Assembly (NCBI GenBank): GCA_002690865.1
Contig: NZGG01000005.1
Location: 60,551 to 124,550, forward strand
Length of the DNA: 64,000 nucleotides
From: Gammaproteobacteria bacterium
GTDB taxonomy: Bacteria; Pseudomonadota; Gammaproteobacteria; Pseudomonadales; Azotimanducaceae
Reading direction: 5' to 3'
The notes beneath the pieces were generated by a model that searched no databases, was not told the DNA's origin, and saw only the letters and a list, made by a program, of their open reading frames with translations. The first letter of the stretch is position 1. Each line of letters opens with the position of its first letter. The translations under genes were made by a program, and so were the position numbers. Below, in pieces: positions 1 to 8,752 of the stretch.

Positions 1-851
1 GACGTCATGATTTAATTATATCAATTGGTCAGGTAGTCCCTCATGAAGTTATTGGAATGGCAAATTACAACAAAAATATTTTCGTTGGAACTGGTGGGGC
101 CGATGGAATCAACGAAAGTCATTTCATCGGCGCTGCCTTCGGAATGGAACGGATGATGGGCAAGGCAAATACGCCTCTCCGTAAGATTCTCAATTATGCT
201 GAGTCGGCCTTCTGCCAGGATCTTCCGATACTTTACATCTTAACTGTCATCGACCAAACAGATGCGGGTGATCTAGTTACCAGAGGCCTATTTATCGGAG
301 ATAACGTAGAGTGCTTCGAGTCCGCTTCAAAATTATCCGCTGAGGTCAATATTACGAAATTACCAAGGCGTTTAGACAAAGTAGTTGTTTATTTAGACCC
401 AAACGAATTCCATAGTACTTGGCTTGGCAACAAAGCCATTTATAGGACTCGCATGGCAATGGCGGACGGTGGGGAATTAATTATACTAGCACCGGGTATA
501 AAAAAATTTGGCGAAGATAATGAAATCGACCGATTGATCAGGACTTACGGCTATCGGAATACAAAGGAAATAATGCAATGGGTCAAAGAAAATGAAGACC
601 TGGCTGCTAACCTCTCCGCAGCGGCGCATCTAATTCATGGTTCGACTGAAGGGAGATTTAAGGTCACCTACTGTTCTGGTTACCTTTCATCTGACGAAAT
701 TGAATCAGTAGGCTTTAACTATGCTGATGTCCTGAAAATGAGCAAAAAATATTTACCCAAGGACATGAGGTCTGGATGGCAAACTAATCGAGACGGCGAA
801 AAATACTATTTTATTTCTAATCCAGCACTGGGGCTTTGGGTGGCGCAATGA
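1..851 (+). CDS. LarA-like racemase/epimerase, C-terminal part (5' end outside window)
   Basis: This is the C-terminal part of a lactate racemase LarA / DUF2088 family protein. The frame is already open at base 3 and runs to the TGA at 849-851, so the Met at 57 is not the true start and about 282 residues are visible. The first visible residues hold the family pattern of a proline-His-Glu (PHE, just before the Met at 57), a lysine about 11 residues later and a second His in the ESHF segment. These match the conserved His/Lys/His positions around the nickel-pincer cofactor site of LarA. LarA enzymes racemise or epimerise alpha-hydroxy acids by hydride transfer, and homologues act on longer sugar acids. 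The convergent neighbour is a fructuronate reductase-like enzyme, so a sugar-acid substrate is plausible, but this is inference. Confidence 0.8.
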   Translation, partial: RHDLIISIGQVVPHEVIGMANYNKNIFVGTGGADGINESHFIGAAFGMERMMGKANTPLRKILNYAESAFCQDLPILYILTVIDQTDAGDLVTRGLFIGDNVECFESASKLSAEVNITKLPRRLDKVVVYLDPNEFHSTWLGNKAIYRTRMAMADGGELIILAPGIKKFGEDNEIDRLIRTYGYRNTKEIMQWVKENEDLAANLSAAAHLIHGSTEGRFKVTYCSGYLSSDEIESVGFNYADVLKMSKKYLPKDMRSGWQTNRDGEKYYFISNPALGLWVAQ

Positions 852-858
852 GACCCAA

Positions 859-2343
859 TCAGCTAATTAAACGCGTTATTGCAGGACGACATCCGTCTCT
901 TACAATGTCATGATGATAATATGCTACGTCAGATATTAATGCTTCATCCTTCGCAAGATCAGGGTTCAGAAGCGATATCACGCTGGTTATCACTTCCTTT
1001 GCTTTCGAGCTACTGGTAACCATTGGTAAAAGTTGATGCTTCCGAGGATCGGAAATAATCAGTTTCGTGCCCGTCTCAGAGAGACCCTGCAAATAGCGTA
1101 TCCAAAGTGCTACCGCCATCGCAAGAAAACGAACTGGCCTTTTTTGTCGCCGAAGAACCATTATTGCCTCTAACCAGCGCTGGGGTATTTTCTCGCTACC
1201 ATCCGATGCGATCTGCGCCGTTTTATGGCGTAAAGCGGCATTACAAAATCGGTCAAAGATCTGAGACTGATATGCTATCAGATCGAAAGTTTTTGGCGTT
1301 TCAAGCGTCGCTTGCATCTCCGTCATGAAACGTTTCACGACCTTACCAAAGAGCTCATCCTCCAAAGTATCAGCAACTGTTTCTTTGTCAGTTAGTTGAC
1401 CCAAGTAAGCAATCAAAGAATGCGACCCATTTAATAATCTAAGTTTTGCTTCTTCATAAGGAACGATATCCGAAACCAATAAAACCCCCGCACGAGTCCA
1501 GTTAGGCTGTGGACTAGAAAATTTTTGCTCAAGAATCCAGCTGATATACGGCTCCGTGGAAACAGGCCAAACATCCCTGATTTTTAGATGCGTAGAGACG
1601 TCATGGAGGTCCTCCTCGGAAGTGGCCGGCACAATTCTATCAACTACACTATTTGGAAAACTGACATTCCCTGCATCAATCCATTCGAGTGTAGACTGAT
1701 TCACTAATTGTAATATGGTTATTATTATCTTCTTCAAACTTTGACCATTTCGTGGAAGGTTATCTAGCGACATGATCGTCACCGGTAACTTACTTTTTGC
1801 CCGAAATAAAATAGCTTGCGCTACCCAACCCGGTAACGTTTTCATAGTTTCCGTGGGATGCTCTACTAATGTGTTTATATCTGATTGGACATCGAAATTA
1901 CCAAGGTCCAAAAATCCGTCCCGACCGCGGCAGTATCCTTTTTCCGTTACCGTCATACTAATTATGCTTGTGTTGGGATCAACTAAACGCCTTTTTATAA
2001 TCTCGGCCTCTTCACCAGCGAAAAGCACTTCACTAACGCTATAAGAAATTATGAACGTGTCATTTCTTTTGTTCCTTGGACCATCCCTTTCGACAATCGT
2101 ATAAGCGCCCTGCTGAGGTCTTAGAGAATCGCGGATACTTGACGTTCTCAAAGAAACACCAGATATCAGCCAAGGCTCATCATGAATTGAATCATTTAGG
2201 CGCCTAACATATTCGCCAAGATGCGCGCGTGCGAACGCACCCAATCCCAGGTGTACAATCTTAGGGGGAACTAGGGCATCTTGTTTTCGGGGATTGTTAC
2301 GAGTTAGTTTTGAATAGGACCTAGTCAAACTGCAGACCGCCAT
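859..2343 (-). CDS. Mannitol dehydrogenase family protein, fructuronate reductase-like
   Basis: This is a cytosolic NAD(P)-dependent polyol/uronate dehydrogenase of 494 residues, the usual length for fructuronate reductase (UxuB), tagaturonate reductase or mannitol 2-dehydrogenase. An N-terminal Rossmann motif lies at residues 33-41 (GLGAFARAH), and a TEKGYC segment typical of the family follows at about residue 130. The catalytic signature is complete: Lys300, Asn305 and His308 in KLRLLNGSH. The ATG start lies inside the last codons of the upstream SDR gene (23 bp overlap), so the two are likely translated from one message. The SDR partner and the LarA-like neighbour point to hexuronate or related sugar-acid use. 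Which substrate it reduces cannot be read from the sequence. Confidence 0.88.
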   Translation of the reverse strand: MAVCSLTRSYSKLTRNNPRKQDALVPPKIVHLGLGAFARAHLGEYVRRLNDSIHDEPWLISGVSLRTSSIRDSLRPQQGAYTIVERDGPRNKRNDTFIISYSVSEVLFAGEEAEIIKRRLVDPNTSIISMTVTEKGYCRGRDGFLDLGNFDVQSDINTLVEHPTETMKTLPGWVAQAILFRAKSKLPVTIMSLDNLPRNGQSLKKIIITILQLVNQSTLEWIDAGNVSFPNSVVDRIVPATSEEDLHDVSTHLKIRDVWPVSTEPYISWILEQKFSSPQPNWTRAGVLLVSDIVPYEEAKLRLLNGSHSLIAYLGQLTDKETVADTLEDELFGKVVKRFMTEMQATLETPKTFDLIAYQSQIFDRFCNAALRHKTAQIASDGSEKIPQRWLEAIMVLRRQKRPVRFLAMAVALWIRYLQGLSETGTKLIISDPRKHQLLPMVTSSSKAKEVITSVISLLNPDLAKDEALISDVAYYHHDIVRDGCRPAITRLIS

Positions 2344-3076
2344 TCATATCAATGATTTCACCCGTGATGAAACCAGAGAGGGGGGATGCGAGAAATCTTA
2401 CAGTGTGTGCGACTTCTTCTGGCATACAGAACCTTTTTACAGGCAGCAGATCTAATATGGCTTCACGCTGCTCCTTCGAGAGCTGTTCACTTATCATCGG
2501 GGTCATCACGTAGCAAGGAGCTATACCGTTTACGGTGATACCTGCATCCGCGAATTCTAATGCTATCGAGAATGTAAGGGAGACCATCCCACCCTTCGAT
2601 GCCGTATATGCTGTGCCAGCGGTAAGACCCCCCGCTTTCCAGGCGAAAGAGGATATATTGATAATGCGTCCAAAATGATTTTTCTTCATAGAGGGAACGA
2701 CTGCCTGAGACCAATAAAGCGCGCTATCTAAATTAACGGCCATCACTTTCCGCCATTCATTGGGAGCGGTTTCTAGCAGTTTATTATTAGAAAGTATTCC
2801 AGCACAATTAACTAATATATCAACGTCTCCAAATTCCTCTCGGATCCGATCATATCCTCGGCTGACATCATCCGAATCTCCGACATCTAATGCAGCTGCA
2901 AAAGTATCTGTATCCAACATTGAGGCAGCGCGTTTCAGCTCTTGTGAGTCCAAATCAACGAGTGCTATTCGCACATTATCAGCAGCAAGACGCTCACAAA
3001 TAGCCCGACCAATACCACCACAAGCACCGGTGACCAGAGCGACTTTATCGACAAGGTTATCGTTTGATAATTCCAT
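2321..3076 (-). CDS. SDR-family oxidoreductase
   Basis: This is a classical short-chain dehydrogenase/reductase of about 251 residues. The ATG at 3076 is chosen over a TTG six codons upstream. The nucleotide-binding TGxxxGxG motif is at about residues 16-23, the NCAG motif at 90-93, and the catalytic Ser143, Tyr157 and Lys161 (YTASK) are all present. Its C-terminus ends in the usual MNGG segment. The gene precedes and overlaps the fructuronate reductase-like gene, which suggests a two-gene operon for interconverting sugar acids or polyols. Fold and mechanism are secure; the substrate is unknown. It lies divergent from the acetoacetyl-CoA synthetase gene across a 197 bp gap that contains a perfect palindrome. 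Confidence 0.9.
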   Translation of the reverse strand: MELSNDNLVDKVALVTGACGGIGRAICERLAADNVRIALVDLDSQELKRAASMLDTDTFAAALDVGDSDDVSRGYDRIREEFGDVDILVNCAGILSNNKLLETAPNEWRKVMAVNLDSALYWSQAVVPSMKKNHFGRIINISSFAWKAGGLTAGTAYTASKGGMVSLTFSIALEFADAGITVNGIAPCYVMTPMISEQLSKEQREAILDLLPVKRFCMPEEVAHTVRFLASPLSGFITGEIIDMNGGLQFD

Positions 3077-3158
3077 AATTCTATCCAGACTCAATTAGAA
3101 GTTAAAATAATAAAGGAGTTAAACAATGAAGATCACAAAAATAAAGGAAATATTAATT

Positions 3159-3170
3159 TAGCGATCGCTA
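3159..3170. promoter_or_regulatory. Perfect 12-nt palindrome in a divergent intergenic region
   Basis: TAGCGATCGCTA is a perfect inverted repeat in the gap between the leftward SDR operon and the rightward acetoacetyl-CoA synthetase gene. A TATAAT-like hexamer at 3169-3174 overlaps its right edge. A palindrome overlapping a -10-like box between divergent genes is a typical operator arrangement. No regulator gene is nearby and a single copy is weak evidence. Confidence 0.3.
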
Positions 3171-3235
3171 TAATTTACTTCAAACAAGAGCGTATTTTCT
3201 TGCGATGTTGGACTTTGATCTTTGTTCCCCCGCGC

Positions 3236-3241
3236 TATAAT
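3236..3241 (+). promoter_or_regulatory. Putative -10 box for the acetoacetyl-CoA synthetase gene
   Basis: A perfect TATAAT lies 32 bases upstream of the ATG at 3274. The best -35-like hexamer is TTGATC at 3215-3220 with a short 15-base spacer; TTGGAC at 3208-3213 is too far away. The -10 match is good, but the promoter as a whole is only moderately supported. Confidence 0.35.
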
Positions 3242-3273
3242 AATTCTCCCCAACTAATACGTAAGCCAGAAAG

Positions 3274-5238
3274 ATGATTAAAGAACCCCTTTGGATACCG
3301 AGTGCAAGTCGAATTTCCAAAAGTCAACTTAGTGGATTTACAAAAGAGCTCTTACAAAGCTATGGCATAAACCTAAGAAATTATTCCGAATTACATCGTT
3401 GGTCAATTACGAACCCTGCTGAATTTTGGAGTTCTGTCTGGTCTTTCTGTGAGGTCAAAGGAACACTCGGCACCCAGGAGGTCGTCACAGGGGGAGACAA
3501 ATTTCCAGAAGCCAAATGGTTTAATGACAGCAAACTTAACTTTGCAGAGAATTTGCTTAACTCAAAAAACGATAGTATCGCTCTCATCAGTCTGCTTGAG
3601 AATGGTGATCGTAGGCATATGACTTTCAAAGAACTTTTTTTTGAGGTTGAAAAACTAGCGGCTGCACTTCGACAACAGGGAATCGTCAAAGGGGACCGAG
3701 TGGTCGGCCTAATGCCGAATATTCTAGAAACAGTGATAGCGATGCTGGCAACCACGAGTATTGGCGCAATCTGGTCATCATGTTCCCCTGATTTTGGAAT
3801 TAATGGAGTGATCGACCGGTTTGGTCAAATCACACCTCGAGTTCTATTTACAGCAGACGGCTATTACTACAATGGGAAGACCATTGACTGTCTCCAAAAA
3901 ATTCCTGTGATAAAAGAAAACATTGAAAGCATAGAAAAAGTCGTGGTTATCCCGTTAGTAGGTTTGAAAGTAAACGCTAACAAACAGATAGTCTCGTTAG
4001 AAGAATTTGTTACTTCTGCAACGATTGAGCCTCTGGAATTTGAGCAATTCCCCTTCAATCATCCCCTATTTATTATGTTCTCATCTGGGACCACTGGTGT
4101 ACCAAAGTGTATCGTTCACACCGCCGGGGGGACTCTTCTTCAACACGTTAAGGAACATAGGCTTCATACAGATTTGAGTTCAAAAGATGTGATGTTTTAC
4201 TACACTACTTGTGGTTGGATGATGTGGAATTGGCTTGTAACGGGGCTGGCGTCCGGATCAAGTATCATTCTGTATGATGGATCACCATTTGCAAAGGAAG
4301 GTAGCCTGCTGCTTGATGCCATAGATGATGAACAGATTACCATTTTTGGTACAAGTGCTAAGTTTATTAGCTCGTTACAAAAAGCAGGGGTAAAACCTAG
4401 ACTAAGTCACAAACTCAGTAGTCTTAATACAATACTTTCCACTGGCTCCCCTCTCAGCGCAGAGGGATTCGAATATGTTTACAGGGATTTTAAAAAAGAT
4501 GTTTGCCTCTCCTCGATTTGTGGTGGTACCGACATCATCTCTTGCTTTATGTTGGGCAATCCCTCACTTCCCGTATACAAAGGCGAGATTCAATGTATCG
4601 GCTTAGGTATGGCAGTGGACTTTTGGGATGAGCACGGTAAATCTTTGAGCGGCGGTAAAAGCATTACAAAAAAAGGCGAGTTAGTTTGTACAAAGCCATT
4701 CCCCTCTGCGCCTCTAGGCTTTTGGAATGATCCAGAAGGGATCAAGTTTCACAACGCTTATTTTGATCATTTTCCCAATATTTGGGCGCATGGCGACTAC
4801 GGCGAGCTTACCGAAAATGAAGGGGTAATTATCCATGGACGCAGCGATGCAGTACTAAACCCGGGAGGAGTCCGGATAGGGACAGCAGAGATATATCGTC
4901 AGGTAGAGAAGATTGATCTAGTGACCGATAGCGTGGTCATAGGACAGAACTGGGATGATGATATTAGAGTAATATTATTTGTAGTTTTGCGTGGAGACAC
5001 GGTCCTTACAAAATCGATTGAAGATGAAATTAGACTTACCATCAGACGAGACACCACGCCGCGACATGTCCCCGCTAGGGTGATTCAAGTCCCGGATATT
5101 CCAAGAACGATTAGCGGAAAGATCGTGGAGCTTGCAGTTAGGAATGCGGTTCATGGCCTAGAAATCCTTAATAAAGATGCCCTTGCAAACCCGGAAGCCT
5201 TAGAGCATTTTAAAGATCTAGTGCAATTAGAAAATTAG
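3274..5238 (+). CDS. Acetoacetate-CoA ligase (acetoacetyl-CoA synthetase)
   Basis: This ATP-dependent enzyme activates acetoacetate to acetoacetyl-CoA (EC 6.2.1.16) for entry into beta-oxidation or polyester metabolism. Its length of 654 residues is standard for the family. The N-terminal region has the family opening with an ELHRWS segment. The adenylate-forming P-loop motif is at residues 270-278 (SSGTTGVPK). A GGTDII segment near residue 420 and the C-terminal RTISGK segment, which carries the catalytic lysine, follow in order. It is cytosolic. It overlaps the convergent yejA-like gene by 4 bp, so the two compete at their 3' ends. The acyl-CoA ligase fold is certain, and the acetoacetate specificity is well supported by overall length and N-terminus. 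Confidence 0.92.
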   Translation: MIKEPLWIPSASRISKSQLSGFTKELLQSYGINLRNYSELHRWSITNPAEFWSSVWSFCEVKGTLGTQEVVTGGDKFPEAKWFNDSKLNFAENLLNSKNDSIALISLLENGDRRHMTFKELFFEVEKLAAALRQQGIVKGDRVVGLMPNILETVIAMLATTSIGAIWSSCSPDFGINGVIDRFGQITPRVLFTADGYYYNGKTIDCLQKIPVIKENIESIEKVVVIPLVGLKVNANKQIVSLEEFVTSATIEPLEFEQFPFNHPLFIMFSSGTTGVPKCIVHTAGGTLLQHVKEHRLHTDLSSKDVMFYYTTCGWMMWNWLVTGLASGSSIILYDGSPFAKEGSLLLDAIDDEQITIFGTSAKFISSLQKAGVKPRLSHKLSSLNTILSTGSPLSAEGFEYVYRDFKKDVCLSSICGGTDIISCFMLGNPSLPVYKGEIQCIGLGMAVDFWDEHGKSLSGGKSITKKGELVCTKPFPSAPLGFWNDPEGIKFHNAYFDHFPNIWAHGDYGELTENEGVIIHGRSDAVLNPGGVRIGTAEIYRQVEKIDLVTDSVVIGQNWDDDIRVILFVVLRGDTVLTKSIEDEIRLTIRRDTTPRHVPARVIQVPDIPRTISGKIVELAVRNAVHGLEILNKDALANPEALEHFKDLVQLEN

Positions 5239-7145
5239 GGTTGATCTTTTAGCTTATCAAGCGCTTGTGTAAGGCGTTCTGACTTTTTCTCGTCCCACCA
5301 CCAAGCATCAATAAATGGGACCCGGCTTAGGTTTTGGTCGGCTACTTCTCCGAATTTGTCCCAATAAACGAGGCGAAACCCTGGTTGAGAACCTAGAGGG
5401 ATTAAATAAAAATTCCACATAATAATTCGGTCTAGTGCTCGTGTAGCAGCATATAGATCTTCCTCAGTCTTCGCAGCAATGGCCGAATGAATAAGACTAT
5501 CAATTACTGGGCTTCTGAGACGGAGCCAGTTTTGGCCGTAGTCCTTATCTGCTGCCGCGCTACCAAACCAGTTTCTAAGCTGCAACCCTGGCATATAAGT
5601 TGGCTCTAAACGTAGATTACTGCCATCAAATTTACCGGTACGGGTTCGATGCAGCCAGTTCGATACTTCTAGGGCCGAGGCATTCACCTCTATACCGATT
5701 GCTTCAAGATTTTGCAGGAGAGACGTGCTTTGACGTATAGAATAGTAAGAGGCACCAATTATATCTAACTTAAACTTCTCACCATTGGCTTTATTGCGCA
5801 TAACACTATCAACAACCTGCCAACCGGCTTGATCAAATAGTTCGAGGGAGCGGCTAAGATTTTGCCTGTTTGCACCAAAACCTGAGCTATCAGGATGTTT
5901 AAATTCTTCAGAAAACACGCGAGAAGGAATTTGGTCGCGCCAAGGATCTAATAACTCAAGTTCCCTTTTTGTTGGTAGGCCTTTATGAGCCATAGGAGAG
6001 TTTTGAAAAATACTGACACCAGGATCGTAAAAAGAGTGAAAGAGGACCCGATTTGTCCACTCGAAATCAAAAAGTAGCCATAAGGCTTCTCGTATTCGAA
6101 TATCATCTAAAGGAGGATGATCTAAATTCCAGAAGATTGGCCACCATAGGCCCTCTACTCTAGCCAAGGGTCTCAGTTTTTTCTTAAATAGTCCGGCCTT
6201 TACAGCAGCAAAATTATATTGTTTTGCCCAAGCTTTAGAAACCCCTTCTTCCTTAACGTCAAACTCTCCACTTCTATGGGCTTCAGCCATTACAGTCTCA
6301 TCTTTAAAGTAATCAAAATCTACGTTGTCAAAATTATAACGACCCTTATTTACTGGAAGATCGGCTCCCCAATAATCAGCAACACGCTCATAACGTAATA
6401 TTCTTCCAAGATTGGCTTCTACAAGGCGGTAGGGTCCACTCCCCAAGGGGGGATCAATAGTGGTTTTAGAAATATCTCTCTCAATCCAGTAATGTTTTGG
6501 GAGAATACTAAATGCGCCGATTATAAAAGGTAGCGTAGGATTGATTTCTACCGTGACATCTCGAACGAAGCAGATTTCTGACTCTCCAAAAGAAAATACG
6601 GCTTGCAGAGCATCTAATGCCGTTTTGATTGCCACGGAACCATGACTCTTGAGCATTTCAAAGGTAAACAGGACATCAGCAGTCGTTATAGGAATACCGT
6701 CATGCCAGGTCGCATTCGAACGTAATTTAAATGCGATCCAATCATAGTTCGGAGCAATAGCTACCCCCTCGGCTAGTCGACCGTAGTAACTCACAGGCTC
6801 ATCTAAAGCTTCTTCTAATAGCGCATCATAAACAAGTCCTCCAGTGACCTCATATCCGGCAGCTAGACGACCTTTTTCAATTATACTGTTGTAATTATCA
6901 AACGTACCTAGCTGAGGAACTCTCATCGCTCCGGCCTTTGGAGCTAAAGGATTAGCGTATTGGAAGTGACCAAAACTTTTGTCGTATTTAAGAGACGAAA
7001 GATTCGCTATACCGTGTTCATAATTGGGCTGAGAACATGCGTTCTCACTTGATGCGTTGTGCTGAAAAAATAGCAACAAAAAGGAGAGCCATATCTTGGC
7101 GTTAATTAAAGAATTAACTAATTGAAATCGCAGTAATCTCTCCAT
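5235..7145 (-). CDS. yejA: Periplasmic oligopeptide-type ABC solute-binding protein, YejA-like
   Basis: This is a family 5 extracellular solute-binding protein (SBP_bac_5) of about 636 residues. The ATG at 7145 is preferred over a TTG two codons earlier. A hydrophobic signal peptide spans roughly residues 15-33. It is followed by the YejA-type N-terminus, with a HGIANLSSLKY segment and NPLAPKAGAMR, and by a WHDGIPITTADVLFTFE block characteristic of peptide- and nickel-type binding proteins. It delivers substrate to the YejB/YejE permeases, which are encoded divergently about 480 bp away, rather than in the usual single operon. Known YejA systems take up peptides, including microcin C-type peptides. 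The actual ligand here is unknown. Confidence 0.88.
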   Translation of the reverse strand: MERLLRFQLVNSLINAKIWLSFLLLFFQHNASSENACSQPNYEHGIANLSSLKYDKSFGHFQYANPLAPKAGAMRVPQLGTFDNYNSIIEKGRLAAGYEVTGGLVYDALLEEALDEPVSYYGRLAEGVAIAPNYDWIAFKLRSNATWHDGIPITTADVLFTFEMLKSHGSVAIKTALDALQAVFSFGESEICFVRDVTVEINPTLPFIIGAFSILPKHYWIERDISKTTIDPPLGSGPYRLVEANLGRILRYERVADYWGADLPVNKGRYNFDNVDFDYFKDETVMAEAHRSGEFDVKEEGVSKAWAKQYNFAAVKAGLFKKKLRPLARVEGLWWPIFWNLDHPPLDDIRIREALWLLFDFEWTNRVLFHSFYDPGVSIFQNSPMAHKGLPTKRELELLDPWRDQIPSRVFSEEFKHPDSSGFGANRQNLSRSLELFDQAGWQVVDSVMRNKANGEKFKLDIIGASYYSIRQSTSLLQNLEAIGIEVNASALEVSNWLHRTRTGKFDGSNLRLEPTYMPGLQLRNWFGSAAADKDYGQNWLRLRSPVIDSLIHSAIAAKTEEDLYAATRALDRIIMWNFYLIPLGSQPGFRLVYWDKFGEVADQNLSRVPFIDAWWWDEKKSERLTQALDKLKDQP

Positions 7146-7151
7146 AGACAA

Positions 7152-7624
7152 GCAACTGGTATGTGTTCAACAATATTTTAAATTAGATTGACTATTTTAG
7201 TATAAAGACTAATTATTCGTATTCCCTAAGAAAAAAAACCGATCTGGTAGGGCGTTAATGTCTCACCAAAGTTTTACTTTATCAATTATCGTTTAAAAAC
7301 CGATAACTAACACCACAAGCCAACCAATACAGTACTATAGTCGCAATCCACTCCGACATAGTGACCTTGAGAGTTGTTTCCATTCTTAGTGCAGGATAAG
7401 CAAAGATTTGTGACTGCTTCAATCTCTTTTTCAAAATTAGATAAATCTTCCTTTAACTTGGATTCCACTTTTCGGCGAAAGTTTGTTTTGAGACAATTAA
7501 AAAGAGGCCATAAGTTTTAACTAGATCGCATTTGTCTCAATTTCCGTGCCTTTAACAGGGAAAAAGAGTAATAATCAGTCCAGTAAAGAAAAATTAGAAC
7601 GTTTAAGAGGTTTAAAGAATTTGT
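7152..7624. other. Divergent intergenic region between yejA-like and yejB-like genes
   Basis: This 473-base stretch lies between two divergently transcribed parts of one transporter. I find no open frame with family resemblance on either strand, no tRNA and no strong repeat. It is AT-rich and must hold both promoters. A TATACT hexamer on the minus strand (7199-7204) could be a -10 box for the yejA-like gene, but no convincing -35 accompanies it. Confidence 0.5.
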
Positions 7625-8752
7625 ATGTATAAGGTAGTGGCATTAACAAAGCGAATAATTTCTTCCTATATTTTCCGCAGAGTCGTTCTGATCTTCCCGA
7701 CGCTCATAGGCATATTACTTGTTAATTTCATTATTATTCAGGCAAGTCCAGGGGGACCGGTTGACCAAGCTATCTCTAGGATAATGGGCGAAGGTGTAGC
7801 CGCCACATCACAGATTGGTGGAGGAGGTGGACCACCCTCAGCGGGAGCGGGAGCGCCAGGTGGCGAGAGTAGCTATGAATTTGCTAGAGGTCTTGATCCC
7901 GAACTAATTGCTGAGCTAGAAAGACAATTTGGGTTTGACAAACCAGCTCATGTTCGATTCCTCATGATGATGAAAGACTATTTTTCTTTTGAATTCGGGA
8001 ATAGTTATTACCAAGATGTTCCGGTAGTTGACCTCATCGCAGAAAGGTTACCTGTATCACTATCACTTGGTCTTGCCTCTTTACTGATTGTCTATTCGGT
8101 ATCAGTACCATTAGGTATACGCAAGGCAGTGAGCGACGGAACTCCTTTCGATATATGGACCAGTATTGTTATTTTAATAGGGTATGCAATTCCAGCATTC
8201 GTATTGGCCATGCTATTAATCATCGTATTTTGCGGGGGTGAGTTCTTTAATTGGTTCCCTCTCCGAGGTCTAATCTCGGATAATTACGAAGCACTAACCG
8301 CCTGGGAAAAAATCAAAGATCGTATTTGGCACATAGCGATGCCGGTCACAGCAATGGTAGCTGGTAGTTTTGCGACGCTGACCATGCTGACCAAAAATTC
8401 GTTTCTCGAAGAGATTAATAAGCAGTATGTGTTAACAGCACGAGCGAAAGGACTTACACCTAGAAGAGTCCTTTACGGCCATGTCTTTCGTAATGCCATG
8501 TTAATTGTTATTGCCGGATTTCCGGCCGCATTACTCGGCATGCTCTTCACTGGAGGGGTTCTTATCGAGGTAATTTTCTCACTAAGAGGGATAGGTCTTC
8601 TTGGCTTCGAGGCCATCCTAACAAGAGACTACCCAATAGTATTTGCCACACTTTTTGTCTTTACCTTACTCGGTCTAATTACTCAACTAATTGCTGATGT
8701 CACGTACATGTTGGTGGACCCAAGGATAGATTTCGAGCTAAGAGAGGGCTAA
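7625..8752 (+). CDS. yejB: ABC transporter permease, YejB-like
   Basis: This is an inner-membrane permease of 375 residues, DppB/OppB type. A first transmembrane segment at about residues 18-40 is followed by the conserved ASPGGPVDQ. A large extracytoplasmic loop then contains a Gly/Pro/Ala-rich insert (about residues 59-84), as in YejB rather than DppB. Several further membrane helices follow. The EAA loop that docks the ATPase lies at about residues 263-290 (LTARAKGLTPRRVLYGH). Its stop codon shares one base with the start of the yejE-like gene, so the pair is translationally coupled. No yejF-like ATPase gene follows, so the ATP-hydrolysing subunit must be encoded elsewhere if the system is functional. 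Confidence 0.9.
   Translation: MYKVVALTKRIISSYIFRRVVLIFPTLIGILLVNFIIIQASPGGPVDQAISRIMGEGVAATSQIGGGGGPPSAGAGAPGGESSYEFARGLDPELIAELERQFGFDKPAHVRFLMMMKDYFSFEFGNSYYQDVPVVDLIAERLPVSLSLGLASLLIVYSVSVPLGIRKAVSDGTPFDIWTSIVILIGYAIPAFVLAMLLIIVFCGGEFFNWFPLRGLISDNYEALTAWEKIKDRIWHIAMPVTAMVAGSFATLTMLTKNSFLEEINKQYVLTARAKGLTPRRVLYGHVFRNAMLIVIAGFPAALLGMLFTGGVLIEVIFSLRGIGLLGFEAILTRDYPIVFATLFVFTLLGLITQLIADVTYMLVDPRIDFELREG

Noticed and set aside
7779..7880. Gly/Pro-rich repeat in the permease as a sign of corruption
   Set aside because: A Gly/Pro-rich loop insert is known for YejB-type permeases; the frame is intact on both sides.
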